NCBI GenBank assembly: GCA_963971405.1
Contig: OZ020487.1
Coordinates: forward strand, 11,815,344 to 11,879,343
Direction: 5' to 3'
Length of the DNA: 64,000 nucleotides
DNA from: Psococerastis gibbosa
Lineage: Eukaryota; Arthropoda; Insecta; Psocodea; Psocidae
Each line of letters begins with the position of its first letter. Position 1 is the first letter of the stretch. Below, piece by piece: positions 44,782 to 56,302 of the stretch. The translations under genes and the position numbers were made by a program. The notes beneath the pieces are model-generated. The model did not search any database, had not been told where the DNA came from, and worked only from the letters and a program-made list of their open reading frames with translations.

Positions 44782-45345
44782 CAGGGCTGCCGTTCGGAAA
44801 ATTAAAATTATTCGCAATGGAAGCGAAAAAGATACGCAAAGATACACAAGTTGCAAATATAAAAAAAATAATGCATTATTTTTTTATTTATTGTTTTTTT
44901 TTATGTTTTCGTCCCCTAGTCGGATATTTACTTAAAATTTTAATTTTTTACCTTCAAATTTCACACTTCCTTCTTGTTGGCAAAACTTTTTTCCCGCCAA
45001 TTTTTGAAATCATCGAAATTTTCGCATGTAAACTTTTTAAACTTAAAAATTTAAATGCATGCATATGCCTAAGCTTAACCAATTAGTGGGATCTGATACT
45101 TTGTTCCCATTTCAATATTGGTTCCGGGCTGAGTAAAACATAGTTATTTCGGATGTGGTAACATGTCTAGAAGAAACATGTAAGTATCCTAAAATCAGAA
45201 ACTAGGACGCTCGGTCCGCTGATTCTTCGGATTGGCTATACCAAAACCATAACCGAAACATGGTATGATTAGGTCTAGCCACAGAGTATTTACCATCGCG
45301 TGGCTGTAGACCGTTATCAATATGGCGACTAATGTAGCCCATAAC
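44782..45345 (+). mobile_element. hAT element, right-truncated copy just upstream of SPO11
   Basis: It starts CAGGGCTGCCGTTCGGAAAA and is over 90% alike to 56303-56860, then stops abruptly. Its left end is 95 bases upstream of the SPO11 start codon, so it may contribute promoter or leader sequence. Confidence 0.85.
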
Positions 45346-45365
45346 GAGTCGGTCAGCGTAGGGGG

Positions 45366-45522
45366 GTATTCCATATACGTACAACGTCAACGAAAAATTG
45401 AAAAATGACGTTTTAGCAGACATTAAAGACATACTAAAAATTCTGCTACCACGTCAATTTACGTCATTTTGACGTCATTTTTCAATTTTTCGTTGACGTT
45501 GTACGTATGTGGAATGGGCACC
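45366..45522. mobile_element. Palindromic MITE with CCCATTCCA-type end
   Basis: The arms contain ACGTACAACGTCAACGAAAA and its complement, continuing through ATTGAAAAATGACGT. The right terminus GGAATGGGCACC echoes the GGAATGGGCGCC end of the 26701-27085 MITE. Confidence 0.85.
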
Positions 45523-45734
45523 GTAACACCTGTGTTTGCACCATTCGTTTGCACTACGCATGCTCATGGACTATAACCACAGAACATCGTATAATTATAT
45601 ATTTGGGCTGCCACATTCCGTGGTTTACCTCAGAATTCCGTGGGAAATAATTCTATTCCGGGATCAACAACGTAGGCTACAGTTCAATGTGAAGGGTTGT
45701 AATACTGTAATTTACTTTTGGCCTACGGTACTGC

Positions 45735-46517
45735 ATGCTCTTTTGGTGTTCTGTGCTGCTGACTATTCTGTCCACCCAACGCAGAAAAGCCCAAGATTCT
45801 AGGGAGAAACGGAGGTGTAAGCAGTTTTGTAGGGCTCCACAGCAGCAAGACAAGCAGGAAGAGGACTTCGATAAAATCATTAAAGGTTTGTCAAACCCAG
45901 ATCTGAAACTAATTTTTTCCTTCCGCAACAAAAAAATGGACTCAGTGCTTCAGTCAATCGAGTTCCTTGGAAAAAAATATGATGAATTGCAGGAAAAGGT
46001 CAGCCAGCGTGACCAGAAATTTTAGGCAGTTGATAAGGCTTTATCATTGCATGATGTCGAAATTCATGAATTGAATCAGTCTTGCTTAAATGATTTTATA
46101 GAAATCCATGGCATTGATCCGGTTAAAGGAGAGACTAACAATGAATTATTCAGCAAAGTTATATCTAAAATAACTGGAGAAGTAGGGGTTAGCGTGTCGA
46201 AAAACGACTTACTCTCTGTGTCTCGAATTGCGACAAAGAATAATACCACCGCTCCAATCAAAGTCCGTGTGAATGACCCTAACCTTAGAAATGAGCTTTT
46301 GCTAAAAAGTAAAACTCGCCCAAACCCTAAAGCGATCTTCGTGTATGAACATATGACCAAATTCTACAAGATGATATTCTGGGAAGCGAGGAAGAAGGCT
46401 AAGCAACTTAACTACAAATTTGTTTGGTTTAAAAATGGAAGGGTCTTCACAAAAAAAGACGAAAAAAGTGTCCCCAAGAGAATTCGATCCTTGGAGGATA
46501 TATACAAATTACAATAA
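45735..46517 (+). pseudogene. LINE ORF1 with FP25K-like domain
   Basis: Two adjacent frames (45735-46025 and 46047-46517) are separated by one stop. The first has a coiled-coil-like segment (SIEFLGKKYDELQEKVSQRD). The second has the FP25K-like fold seen in many insect LINE ORF1 proteins: CLNDFIEIHGIDPVKGE, AIFVYEHMTKFYKMIFWEAR, YKFVWFKNGRVFTKK. Such proteins bind nucleic acid in the retrotransposition particle. It belongs to the LINE continuing to 53075. Confidence 0.8.
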
Positions 46518-46989
46518 TTTCACTCCAATAGGATGCAGAAGCGCGAGTTCTGTAGCCTACTTTTGTGTGAGTGTTGTGAATTTAATATGTTATGCCAATT
46601 TTTATGGATAAGAATTTTTACTTTATTACTGATCCAGAATCAGACCTGATAAAGGAAGAAGTGTATGATACTGCCCCAGAATGTTTTCACCGGCAAGCAG
46701 GAAATTTACTCGCCAAGCCGCACATTGCCAGATCTGGAATGGGCCTACATGTCTCGACACGAGGCACAAACACCTTTTCAATACTGTCCATATACGAAAA
46801 ATCCGCACAAACTGGGATAGATTTAAATTGTATTTCAATATTTTTTTATTTCTTATTGACTGCATTGTTTTTGTAGAGGTAGACGAGAGAAAGGAGATAT
46901 TGGAAATGTTTAATTTGGTTGGATACAATAAGTATTTCTGGCTTCGCGACAGAAATGGAGGTGGTATATGTGTTTATCTTAAGAGGATA

Positions 46990-47925
46990 TAATACGTAGG
47001 AAAAATTTCGGACAGACCACAGATGAAAATATGAAGAAAAAAAAACGAAATATTTTTCTTCACTATTTAAGTTTCTAGTTTAAATTAAATGTATATTATT
47101 TAAAAATAATAGAGGCAATATAAAAATATTTAACAAAAACATTAATAATGTTCTGCTAATAAATAGTTAATTCTAGTGACACTATCTGGCAAAACAAAGA
47201 TGACCCTGAGCCAACGGCTCACGGCTGTAAAGTGTAAACTGTAAAGGTAGGGGAGGCATCACCCCCTGCTGCTTCGCTGAATGGTCTTTATACCTGCGAC
47301 CCGCAGGCTGCTAGACCCAGCCCAAGGAAGTAGGAACTCGGAAGATTTTATTCGAATCTCAGGATTGATTTTTGCTCCAGCAGTGGCGGGTGCACTGTTT
47401 CATACTACCAGTGGCGACTAAGTCATAATAACCAACTTTCTAAAATTTGTTGTTGCCTATTTTCGATAGACGTACTCAGCTAGATTGCTATACATTGGCG
47501 TAGTTAAGGGGGCATAGTGACCCCCAGGTACTTGTCAAGCCCCCCCCCCCAGGATGTTTGAGTAAATATAACAATTTAAAAAACTTAATAAATAAATAAA
47601 CGAATAATTGAAAATCCGAAAAAAAAATTATCAGAGCATATCAATAACGTTTAAAAAATCACTGTAGCGCAAATATTCGACCATTTTAATGCATTGTGTT
47701 GGCTATTTTCCATTCGAAAACGAAGTCAAGTATGTAGAGTATCGAGTGTACTTTGACATGCCTTCTAACAGTGGTTTTTCGTTGCCTTCTGCATTTTTAT
47801 GCCGTTGACTCTTCATTGAGTTCATTCACCTTCGGGGCCAACCCCATGACAAATGAGTACCTTAGTAGTGGTTGCTTATTTAGTGGCGGCAACTATTCGC
47901 CCCGTCACAAAGTCTACGTCGGGTT
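46990..47925. other. Left arm of the TTAA insertion, unassigned
   Basis: It includes a G-rich element near 47490-47560 (ATTGGCGTAGTTAAGGGGGC and a run of 10 C) and GCAGTGGCG motifs. No gene. Confidence 0.4.
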
Positions 47926-47928
47926 CTA

Positions 47929-49525
47929 GTGGCTTTCCCTAGACAAGCCTGCACCACCAGACTTGTTACCACACCCTCTGATTATGCCGCTGCTTGGTCG
48001 GGGACTGCTTATGCGTTATATTCGCTATCTGCCACCTGTGACCCCACTAGTAGCCTGCAGCTCAGCCCTAGCACTAATAGACTATACACAAATGAACTAA
48101 ATAGAATAAATACAATTTACGAGGCAGTACGATATGTTACAGAGAAATTAATTCAAAACAACATGACAGTAGGTACTATGCGTGGAACATTAGGCCACAA
48201 CAAAGTAACTTACAATAAAAAGACGCCAGATGGGCGAAAGGGCGATGTGCAAGACTGTGGCAACCACCGACCTATAAAACTGCACTGCCATGCAATGAGG
48301 TGGATGGAAAGGGTGGTTGAGAGAAGACTCAGAGTTCTAATAAATGAGACCATCTCCAAAAACCAACTAGGATTCATGCCAGGTCGAGGAACTACAGATG
48401 GAATATACGACACATTGCAAGGACTCTGCTAGAAAAACATCGAGAAAAGAAAAAACCTGTTCATTGTGTTCGTGGACGTGGAAAAAGCCTATGATAGAAT
48501 ACCGAGAAGTTTAATCTGGGATGTGTTGGAAGAGAGACGAGTTCCGCAAAGCTATATAAGGCTAATAAAGAATATGTACGAGTGCGTAGTGCGGCAGGGG
48601 TCGGTTACACCTTCCCAGTAACTTATGGGTTGCATCAGGGGTCAACCTTGAACCGCTGTTGTTCGTTCTCATAATGGACGTAGTGACCAGGCAGATGCAA
48701 GGGCAAGCGCCAGAAAGCCTTCTCTTCGTTGATGATATCCTCCTGGTAGGAGACTCGCGAGAAGATGTCGAGAGTACTCTCAGACTGTGGGTGGAAACGG
48801 TGGAGCGCCAGGGGCTTAAAGTGAATCGCAAGAAAACAGAGTACATGGAATGCATAAGCCAGGAACCTGGATCGATAAAAGTAGATAACCAAAACCTAGA
48901 GAAGGCCAAGACATTCAAATATCTACGAGCAACGTTACGCGAGAATGGCGGCTGTGAAGACGATGTAAAAGTACGGGTAACCTCAGGTTGGGCCAAGTGG
49001 CGAGATATGGTGGAGATCTTGAAGGATAGGAGAATGCCGAAAAATTCAAATCAAATTCCGCATATACGTACAAGCAAGCGGTGAGACCGTGTATGACCTA
49101 CCGAGCGGAGTGCTGGCCATTGCGGAGGAGAAAGAGCAATTGCTGCATGTGGCTGGGATACGCATGTTGCGTTAATATCTGGGTTACAAATTAACAGGCA
49201 GGAGGAGAAACGAGGGCATCCGGGCGGAGATGCAAGTAGCACCGATCACCGATAAAGTCAGGGAACGAAGACTGGCGTGGTGGGGCCATACGTTAAGAAG
49301 AGAAGATGGACACCTGCTACAACGTGTAAGGGACTGCACGGTAGAGGGCCCAAGACCTATAGGACGACCGAGGATGTCCCTTGTAACGAAAGTGAGAGAG
49401 GACCTCAGAACCTTCGGTCTCTCGCCGGATATGATTGATTCCAAAAACCGAAACACCTGGAAGAATAAGATCCGTGCCACTGACCCCGTGGGAGGGATGA
49501 GGCGCCGTAAAAAAAAAAAGGCCTG
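47929..49525 (+). pseudogene. RTE-like LINE reverse transcriptase, decayed
   Basis: Successive frames encode RT motifs: [60 protein letters not shown], then LLFVDDILLVGDSREDVEST. The active-site box reads FVDD rather than FADD, a change that would damage catalysis. The C-terminal RRLAWWGHTLRREDGHLLQ and a lysine/poly(A) run (49509-49519) follow. Stops at about 48430 and 48620 break the frame. It lies wholly inside the TTAA insertion. Confidence 0.85.
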
Positions 49526-49570
49526 CATGGGTGTAAGCGACAAAAATAAATTTTTGATATAATGCAAACA

Positions 49571-50247
49571 TGCTTTCCAATTTGTAAATTAGTAGATAGA
49601 CAATGTGTAATTTCATAGTAAATAATTTCCTCATGGATAAATTTCGGATGCCTAAGGGGGGGGGGGGACATCTATATATTGACAACCCCTTAAAACTCAA
49701 TTGCATATTCTGGAACGAACAGACCATTACATTGTAACAGTAGTAACAATGACACGGCACGCAATGTATTGGAGCGTGATTTTTCCATAATATCTTCAAA
49801 AAATAATTTTTTGCACAGAAGCAAATATTTTTAGGAAAGCAACCTGTTTGGCTTTGTTACTCTATTGAACACCTAAAACATACCTGAGGGTAGAATTCAT
49901 CGACAGAAAGATTCCACTGAATTTTTTTTTTTTTTACCCCCAGAAGCAAACTACCAAGGGGCAAGCGACCCACTGCATTTTGTTAACATTAATAACGTTT
50001 TTGAGAATAACCCCCCCAAATAAAGTTAGCCCAAAATAGAAATGAAAATCATCTCGAGGTATGATTTTTGTAAGCCTACGTGCCAAATTTCACCAAAATC
50101 GACGGAATAGTTTGCCCGGAAATCGACAGATAGCCAGACATTTCGTAAAACCCACTTTTTGGGTTCCTGGGACATCAAAACGCTTAAATCCGCTGAAATG
50201 TTGACCGTCACAAAGCTTTCCTTATACTACGTATAAATTGGAAAGCA
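49571..50247 (-). mobile_element. TGCTTTCC TIR element (copy D)
   Basis: Reverse-oriented copy with both terminal repeats (TGCTTTCCAATTTGTAAATT at left, ACGTATAAATTGGAAAGCA at right). It directly follows the LINE and lies inside the TTAA insertion. Confidence 0.85.
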
Positions 50248-50254
50248 AAAATTA

Positions 50255-51310
50255 AAATGCACGGTCATAGCCTAATGTTTAACATAGAGAATCATATTTT
50301 TTGGCTTGCCTCACTGTGCCCCACAAAAGGCCGCGTGTTAATACCCAAGACTGCGGTGAAGTTCAAGGAAGTAAAATCAGACCATTACTGTTTGTTCTCT
50401 TTATCAATGACCTGTTCTTGCTGGAATGTGTTAAGCATTTCTTTGCTGATATGCTGATCTACTTGGCGGGAAAAAACCTAGTAGAATTAACTTCGAAGAT
50501 GAATGCGGAACTGAATTTCATTACTAGATGGTGTTTAATATTAAAAATCGAAGGCGATGGTTATTAGTTCGAGAGCTATGGAGTGTTTGGAAAAGTTGGT
50601 TCTTGGTGGTGATAGAATGGGTCAAATCCTTCAAGTATCTTGGAATACTCATTGATTCTCGCCTTACCTTAAATTTGAACTATGAGACGGTCACAAGTAA
50701 AACAAAATGCAAAATGTCGCTCCTTCGTAAGGTGTAATTCCTTCTACCATGTACCACTAAAGTCACTTTGTTCAACTCCTTAATTCGGCCGCACTACAGC
50801 TACTGTATAACAGTGTTTTATCCGGCGAACCGCTCCGTGCTTGACGCTCTACAGAAGCTATGCCTATGCGTATTATCCTAAATAAACCTAGAGATGCCAG
50901 AAGGAACCGGGATGCAGAGGTGGCAGTCATGAGTCGAGGAATCTATTTTCTTCGAAGGCATGACATTTGTTTAAAATAGCCAAGGGTTTGCTTCCATCAT
51001 ATTTAAATTCCCTTGTCCACTCGGACGTCCATCAACACGCTACAAGATATTTTACAGGATTTGCACAAGTTTCGGCCACTGGCTCATACCCAAAGTAATT
51101 TTTTTGCAAATGGTGTAGTATACAATCGACTGAATCAAGCTATACGTGAGTGTGGAACAGTGTAGTCTTTTAAAAAGAAGGTAGGCGAAGAGCCGAAGAA
51201 GGTCGAGTGTATAACTTCAGCTGCAGTACAGCGGGAGCAGACATTTATTCGAGACATTAGGACCGAATTCAAATCAGCCTTTTGCTACCAAGCAACAACA
51301 CAACAACCTG
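50255..51310 (+). pseudogene. Jockey-like LINE fragment, RT to C-terminus
   Basis: Frames encode KIRPLLFVLFINDLFLLECV, a damaged active site (FFADMLIYLA, where ADD is expected), and VKSFKYLGILIDSRLTLNLN. A heavily mutated thumb follows with many stops. A dead copy within the TTAA insertion. Confidence 0.75.
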
Positions 51311-51319
51311 GCACGATTA

Positions 51320-51984
51320 GTAATTTCATGGCTTGAAATGCCACAGAACACTTTTTTAAATTAATTTTACTCTTCTTGTTGTACTCCGTTTTAGTCTTTC
51401 GTTTTGCCATGATGCTCACAACAGTAATTTAATCAAAATCGAACTTACAATTCACAGAACAAGATAATATTTGATTCAATTCACGCACAAAAAGTTTTTG
51501 TTTATTATTTACATTCGTGGCAGAATACTCGTTCACATTCGTGGCAGCAACAAAAGCGCTGCAAATGCGGCGGAATATCTCGGAACTACTGCGATACATT
51601 TTGGGGTGCAAAATATTATTTGGTTTCAGGTCCAATTGTAAACAAAAATAACAAATTTTTAAATATCATGGTTTTTATGGCAAAATCGTGGAAAATAGCA
51701 CACTAATAATGTAGATATAGACCATTAGCTAATATTAACATGCAAAACATCTCTCTTCCACTGAAGGTAAGATTGCATTTTCCAGAACCCTTTCTGAATA
51801 TTGCGCTATTTTGTAATTTTTTAATAAAATTCTGAGCCTTAAAATTAAAATTCCATCGCATGGAAAATCTATATTGATGTTTCATGCTTCCAAGGAAGAG
51901 TGGCCGTTACAATTAACATAATTCTGGTGGGTCAAAACTCCAGAACCAAAGAGGTCTGAACAGCGATTTCGATAGCATATCCTC
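51320..51984. other. Right arm of the TTAA insertion
   Basis: It includes a tandem CATTCGTGGCAG pair near 51512-51546 and the terminal sequence ending ATATCCTC. No protein recognised. Confidence 0.4.
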
Positions 51985-53079
51985 TTAAGGATATTTATCC
52001 GTGTCACGTACTGCAATGTCTTACAGATAGTTTTGAAAACGTAACTCTTGAAGTAAAAATGGCAAACTTTAGCTTATATGTTTTAGCGATTTACCGGCCT
52101 CCTGAAAAATCTAAATCTAGTTTTATTACAGAACTAGATACGTTTTTGAGTAAATTGCCGTATGGAAATGCACTTTTATGTGGGGATATAAACATCGATC
52201 TTAAAGATGGTAAGAGAGTGACTGAAGAATACTGTGACATGCTTTCACTAAAGGGCTTCCTGATGGGAATAAGTAGTAATTTTACACGTGAGGCATTTCT
52301 TGTGGACCATTGGGTGAAATCCTGTCTGGACCATGTGTTTATCAGGTTTATTCACCAAAAGTCCCGAGCCGATACATATGTTATCCGAAATATGGTGGCT
52401 GATCACTTCACGGTTGGGGCCACTCTAAAGTTTCCTCTACATTGCTCTTCTAGCCAGAATGACCAGGCCTCTTGTACCATATTTGATAGACAAAAATTTG
52501 ATGATATTCTAAAGGCTAGTGAACAAGATCTTGGATCGTTATTACTCTCTAATGACTGCTTATATATTTATGACCAACTACATTTTATTTTTGAATTATT
52601 TTAACTCAAAATATAAGACCATAAATCCTTCTAGGTACAGTCGCAGAGCTGGAACAACCTACAAACTTTATATTGAGCTGCCTCATAATAATATGTATGG
52701 CTATCATGAGCTTAAGGTGGCAATTCCCCGAGTATTTAATTTGATTGCCGTCAGTCTTCTTGAGTTGGATAGCTACAATGCTGTTAAGCGAAATCTACGG
52801 GACTGGCTGATAAATTGTTTAAATGATGGCGATTAATTATTTTGATTTATTTTTATTTTATTTTATACAGGATAATGTAAGGTAACTTTAACTTATTTAA
52901 CATTAACTAACTATATAACTGTATTATTATTATTTTATTTACACTTGTAATAATGTAGTTCGTACTCCCTATAATAACTGTTTGTAGTCTTTTGGCGAAT
53001 CCTGCCACAAGCCTCCCTTATGGGGCTTACATGCAGTATTCGGAAAAAAAAAAAAAAATTATTATTATTATTGTTTCAA

Positions 53080-54265
53080 CCTCAAGGCATTTTTTAGTTC
53101 GTAAAGTTTAAAATTATTTTAGGAAGCTGAAAATTCCAGCAGCCTAAGCAGGCCTAGTCACAGAACAACATAATATGTAAGAACGTTAACTCAATGGTAA
53201 TATTTTGTTAGGGAAAGACTGCCAACTGCCAAAAAAATAATAATAATAACGTTGGCCCTCCCGCGTCTGAATCATTCGCTCCTTTTTTCAAATTTTGTGT
53301 GGCCGGGGCCCCGGCCGGCCCGGCTCGCGCTCCCTTCCTATTTAATATTATATTGACCTATTTTGTATTATATAATTGATTTTTAATGACTACTCTGGTA
53401 TGTACTCTGACAACGTTGTTAGTATTCACCTTATTTTAAACAAACTATTTTTTTTTTCATAGTTCCACACTAAGCCGTACCTAACATAATAAATACAAAA
53501 TTAAGAAATACTCAATGACCAACGCACATTATACTTATTAAGAAATATACATTTCTTTTTATTACTAAATTGAACTCAGTCCATACAAAATCCATCTACA
53601 AATTATTTGTGATAACGTGAATAGCTCGAAATGTAATGTATCAACACGTCGAAATAGATTGTTATGTGGAAATAGGAATACATTCTCGTCCTTGCTCTTC
53701 TTCTGGAAAGTCGAGACTGACATCTTGTGCAGGTTCCACCTATACTCTTCATCGGTTGCGAGCCTTCCCTTGCTCGGTGATGAGCCATTCGCCGCCAATA
53801 ATCCGAATCCTTCAGGCTTTTGCATAGCGAACAATGTCTTCTTCTTCCAGCATCACGTCTATCTTTCTCCTCCTTATCAAGGCGGCATGCATGATCATCC
53901 CGAACTAGATTCTCTTAATAAATCGCTGACATGACATCTCCTGAAAGTTCAAATGATATGATAAGCCAAACTACCCGCACAAATATGAAGAAGAAAAAGT
54001 AACGATGCTTCTCCTTTCTCCGATCACATGGTGTGTAGAGACCTGCGCATCTTAATACCTTGCCACTTCATATACTGTAGGTACCGTAATTGATCATTTA
54101 TATATTAATTTCCATTATAGGTTTCTAATTGATCGGAACATGAGTAGGCAGCCATGGTACAATTACTGACCATGGAAATTTGACATTACCTACACTAATT
54201 AATAAAAATGAAAGCATATTTGGGTAAACTCGCACCAGTCCGTTACACAAGGATATTTCCACAAA
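53080..54265. other. Unassigned spacer
   Basis: GC-rich CCGGGGCCCCGGCCGGCC near 53305, and overlapping open frames at 53565-53934 on both strands with no secure domain. A short TGCTTTCC-element end fragment (AAAGCATATTTGGGTAAACTC) lies near 54208. Confidence 0.35.
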
Positions 54266-54271
54266 TCTAAC

Positions 54272-54870
54272 AACATTATTATTATTATTATCCAATGCCC
54301 ACTCTTGGCATCTCTGCCATTTGGTGTCGCGCAAGCCAGTATAGATCAGCGAGGAGATATTCTCCTGTGTTCACCGACGAGTCTCGAGCGTCTGCAAGCC
54401 CCGGGCATCCAAAGAGATGATCGGCCACCATTGAGGGGTGTCCACACAGGGGGCATGAGGACGAGTCGAATACGCCTATCCTATGTAGGTGTGAAGCTAG
54501 GTAGTCGTGTCCAGTGAGGGCTCTGAAGGAGGCAACAAACACGTGGCGGGGGAGGTTTCGGTTGATTGGCCCGTCCTTTACTAGCCTCTCCCACTTCTTG
54601 CCCTGTGCAGCTGTGGCATGACGAGTTTTTACTTGATAAGCACATGTGCAGTTTATTAGTGATCTCGCAGAGGAGAGTGTAGTTTTCACTTTAACCTGCT
54701 GTAGTGATGCGCCAAGTTTAGCTAGGTGGTCTGCATTCTCATTTCCAGCCACACCTATGTGACTTGGAATCCACTGAAGTGCAATTGTCCAGCCAACAGC
54801 AGCCATTTCGTCGAGTAGTCGCCTACATCGGATGGTGCGAGGACAGTCAGTTTCGTTATTGCTGAATCTA
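54272..54870 (-). pseudogene. LINE RNase H and C-terminal zinc-knuckle fragment
   Basis: On the minus strand: the end of an RNase H domain (ALQWIPSHIGVAGNENADHL), then a C-terminal CCHC-like segment (HDYLASHLHRIGVFDSSSCP followed by LCGHPSMVADHLFGC). It ends in an (AAT)n tail at 54276-54292. One frame is open for 172 codons. It resembles the tail of the LINE at 59840-62790. Confidence 0.85.
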
Positions 54871-55014
54871 ACAACATAGATAGTGTCACTTTTCCTGTTT
54901 CTGGAACCGTAAAAGCAGCATGTAAATCTGTCGAATAGGTACTCGAAATGCCAATGCTTTCGTTATAATAGCGTAGGTCTACACATAGGAAAGGAAAAAT
55001 AGCAGATTAGTTAA

Positions 55015-55312
55015 AGAGCCCATAGGAAATTGTCAGCCCGAAATTTAAAACTTTTTATTTAATTAACTAAGCAAGTTATTAAAGATTTGGCTCATTTCAG
55101 TTGTAGAAGTCTACTTTATGCATCATATAATAAGGTTATTGTTTACAAAATATTATCATGTCGATGAAAAAGCTACAATTTAAAATATTAGAAATACTAT
55201 ATCTTATCATAGGATGCATGAAATAGTCTTTTACAACTTTAATGAGACAAATGTTAAATAACATGATTAGTTAATTATTTCGGGCTGCCAATTTCCTACG
55301 GGCTGTACACCC
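55015..55312. mobile_element. TTAA-family MITE, fourth copy
   Basis: TTAA near 55011 and at 55313-55316. The right end GGGCTGTACACCC and the arms AAGTTATTAAAGATTTGGCTC / CTTTAATGAGACAAATGTTAA match 31472-31869 with more divergence. Confidence 0.8.
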
Positions 55313-55404
55313 TTAATACACTATCGTCACCCCTATCTGAGATTGCTAGAAAATACTTACTTTGCACTATGGAGTTCAACTTGTCAGCACCGACGACTGC
55401 CATT

Positions 55405-55620
55405 TTCTTACTTCTTACTACTGGGTTCCAGCTTCAGGTGATGCCGATGGCCAGATGATTCATTCACCAGTGTCCAAAGATTCTTCCGTCCCAGAATTTT
55501 TTCTATTCCTCCTCCTCCCAATGCCGTCACGAGTAAGTCCTTCTCCCTGCTTGGAATGGACCATTGCAGGAGAATATGCTCAAGAGTTTCTTCATCCATT
55601 CCACAGTTAAAATGTTAGTG
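55405..55620 (-). pseudogene. LINE C-terminal fragment
   Basis: The minus strand encodes MDEETLEHILLQWSIPSREK, resembling the Cys/His-type closing domain of RNase H-bearing LINEs, then stops. The sequence immediately after has an ATG and a good donor (GTGCAAA|GTAAGT at 55358), but no partner exon. Confidence 0.5.
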
Positions 55621-55624
55621 GAAT

Positions 55625-56290
55625 AAGGTCACTGTCAACACACAAGTTAGGTTGTATATGCCAGCTACATTAAGGTGCAATTTGTGTATCAAGTTATTGT
55701 GTAGATTAAAATGCAATTGTAACGTAATTTTCCTTTTTCAAACAGTTACTTCCACGTTGTGGGTTCAAATAACCTCTTACACATGGTCAAAACTGACTCG
55801 TAAGTGTCCAACTTAACGTGATTAAATTATTGTAGGTCACACATTTCACATTTTTTTGTTAACTAGGCATATATGGCTGTGCTAACATCTTACGGGCATA
55901 TCTCATAGCACTGACAAGAGATCTAACAAAGCGAGTGCGTAGGTTTTAAAAATTTTTATTTAAAAAATTGTAATTTACCAAATGTACCTTTTACTATTTT
56001 TCCTTCTCACTTGAACACTTCACAAACAAGGAATGAATGATGAATTAAACAAATTTTAGTGGTTTTGCTACACAAATGAGTTGCACATGCTAACGATTTT
56101 CCATTTTGAAAATTAAAACCATGTAATATATGTAAGGTGTTGGATGGTATACAACTGAAAATGTTTAAAAAAACAGGCACATGAAATATGTTTACTCACC
56201 TCACTTCCCGTCGTAGTTCAAATTTATATTGGCTCACAAAACTTATTAAAAATATATAATATTATTAAAGGCCGCTGTGTGTTGTCCAAT
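55625..56290. other. Unassigned spacer
   Basis: AT-rich, no gene or repeat recognised. Confidence 0.4.
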
Positions 56291-56302
56291 GTCGGAATGT
56301 CC

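Larger units (their letters stand above)
46983..51984. mobile_element. TTAA-flanked 5.0-kb composite insertion
   Basis: TTAA flanks at 46979-46982 and 51985-51988. Inverted ends are GAGGATAT at left and ATATCCTC at right. Deleting the insert with one TTAA restores an uninterrupted LINE endonuclease frame, which fixes the boundaries. The right 250 bases (GCTATCGAAATCGCTGTTCA on the minus strand) have no match elsewhere in the window. No piggyBac transposase was found. The interior holds a LINE RT, a reversed TIR element and a second LINE fragment. Confidence 0.85.
46850..53075 (+). pseudogene. LINE ORF2: endonuclease split by a 5-kb insertion, RT deleted
   Basis: The endonuclease start (FNLVGYNKYFWLRDRNGGGI) runs to 46982, where the insert begins. 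It resumes at 51985 with AIYRPPEKSKSSFITELDTF, GDINIDL and the LDHVFIRF block. After 52590 it jumps straight to the C-terminal end (HELKVAIPRVFNLIAVSLLE) at 52620-52836, so the whole reverse transcriptase is missing. The 3' end has AAAAAA(ATT)n at 53043-53075. The element is non-autonomous. Confidence 0.85.

Noticed and set aside
45202-45432. Minus-strand 76-residue frame near the hAT copy
   Set aside because: It spans the end of a hAT fragment and a MITE arm, so it is not a gene.
48659-49084. Intact viral or host polymerase
   Set aside because: The motifs are those of a LINE reverse transcriptase, with a damaged FVDD box and stops on both sides.
53565-53934. Host gene with overlapping frames on both strands
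   Set aside because: Neither strand shows a domain or consistent splice sites; cysteine pairs on the minus strand were not enough to name a transposase.
55358-55402. First exon MAVVGADKLNSIVQ with GTAAGT donor, minus strand
   Set aside because: Good start and donor, but it follows a LINE end directly, no partner exon was found, and the known minus-strand genes downstream do not need it. Left as unproven.
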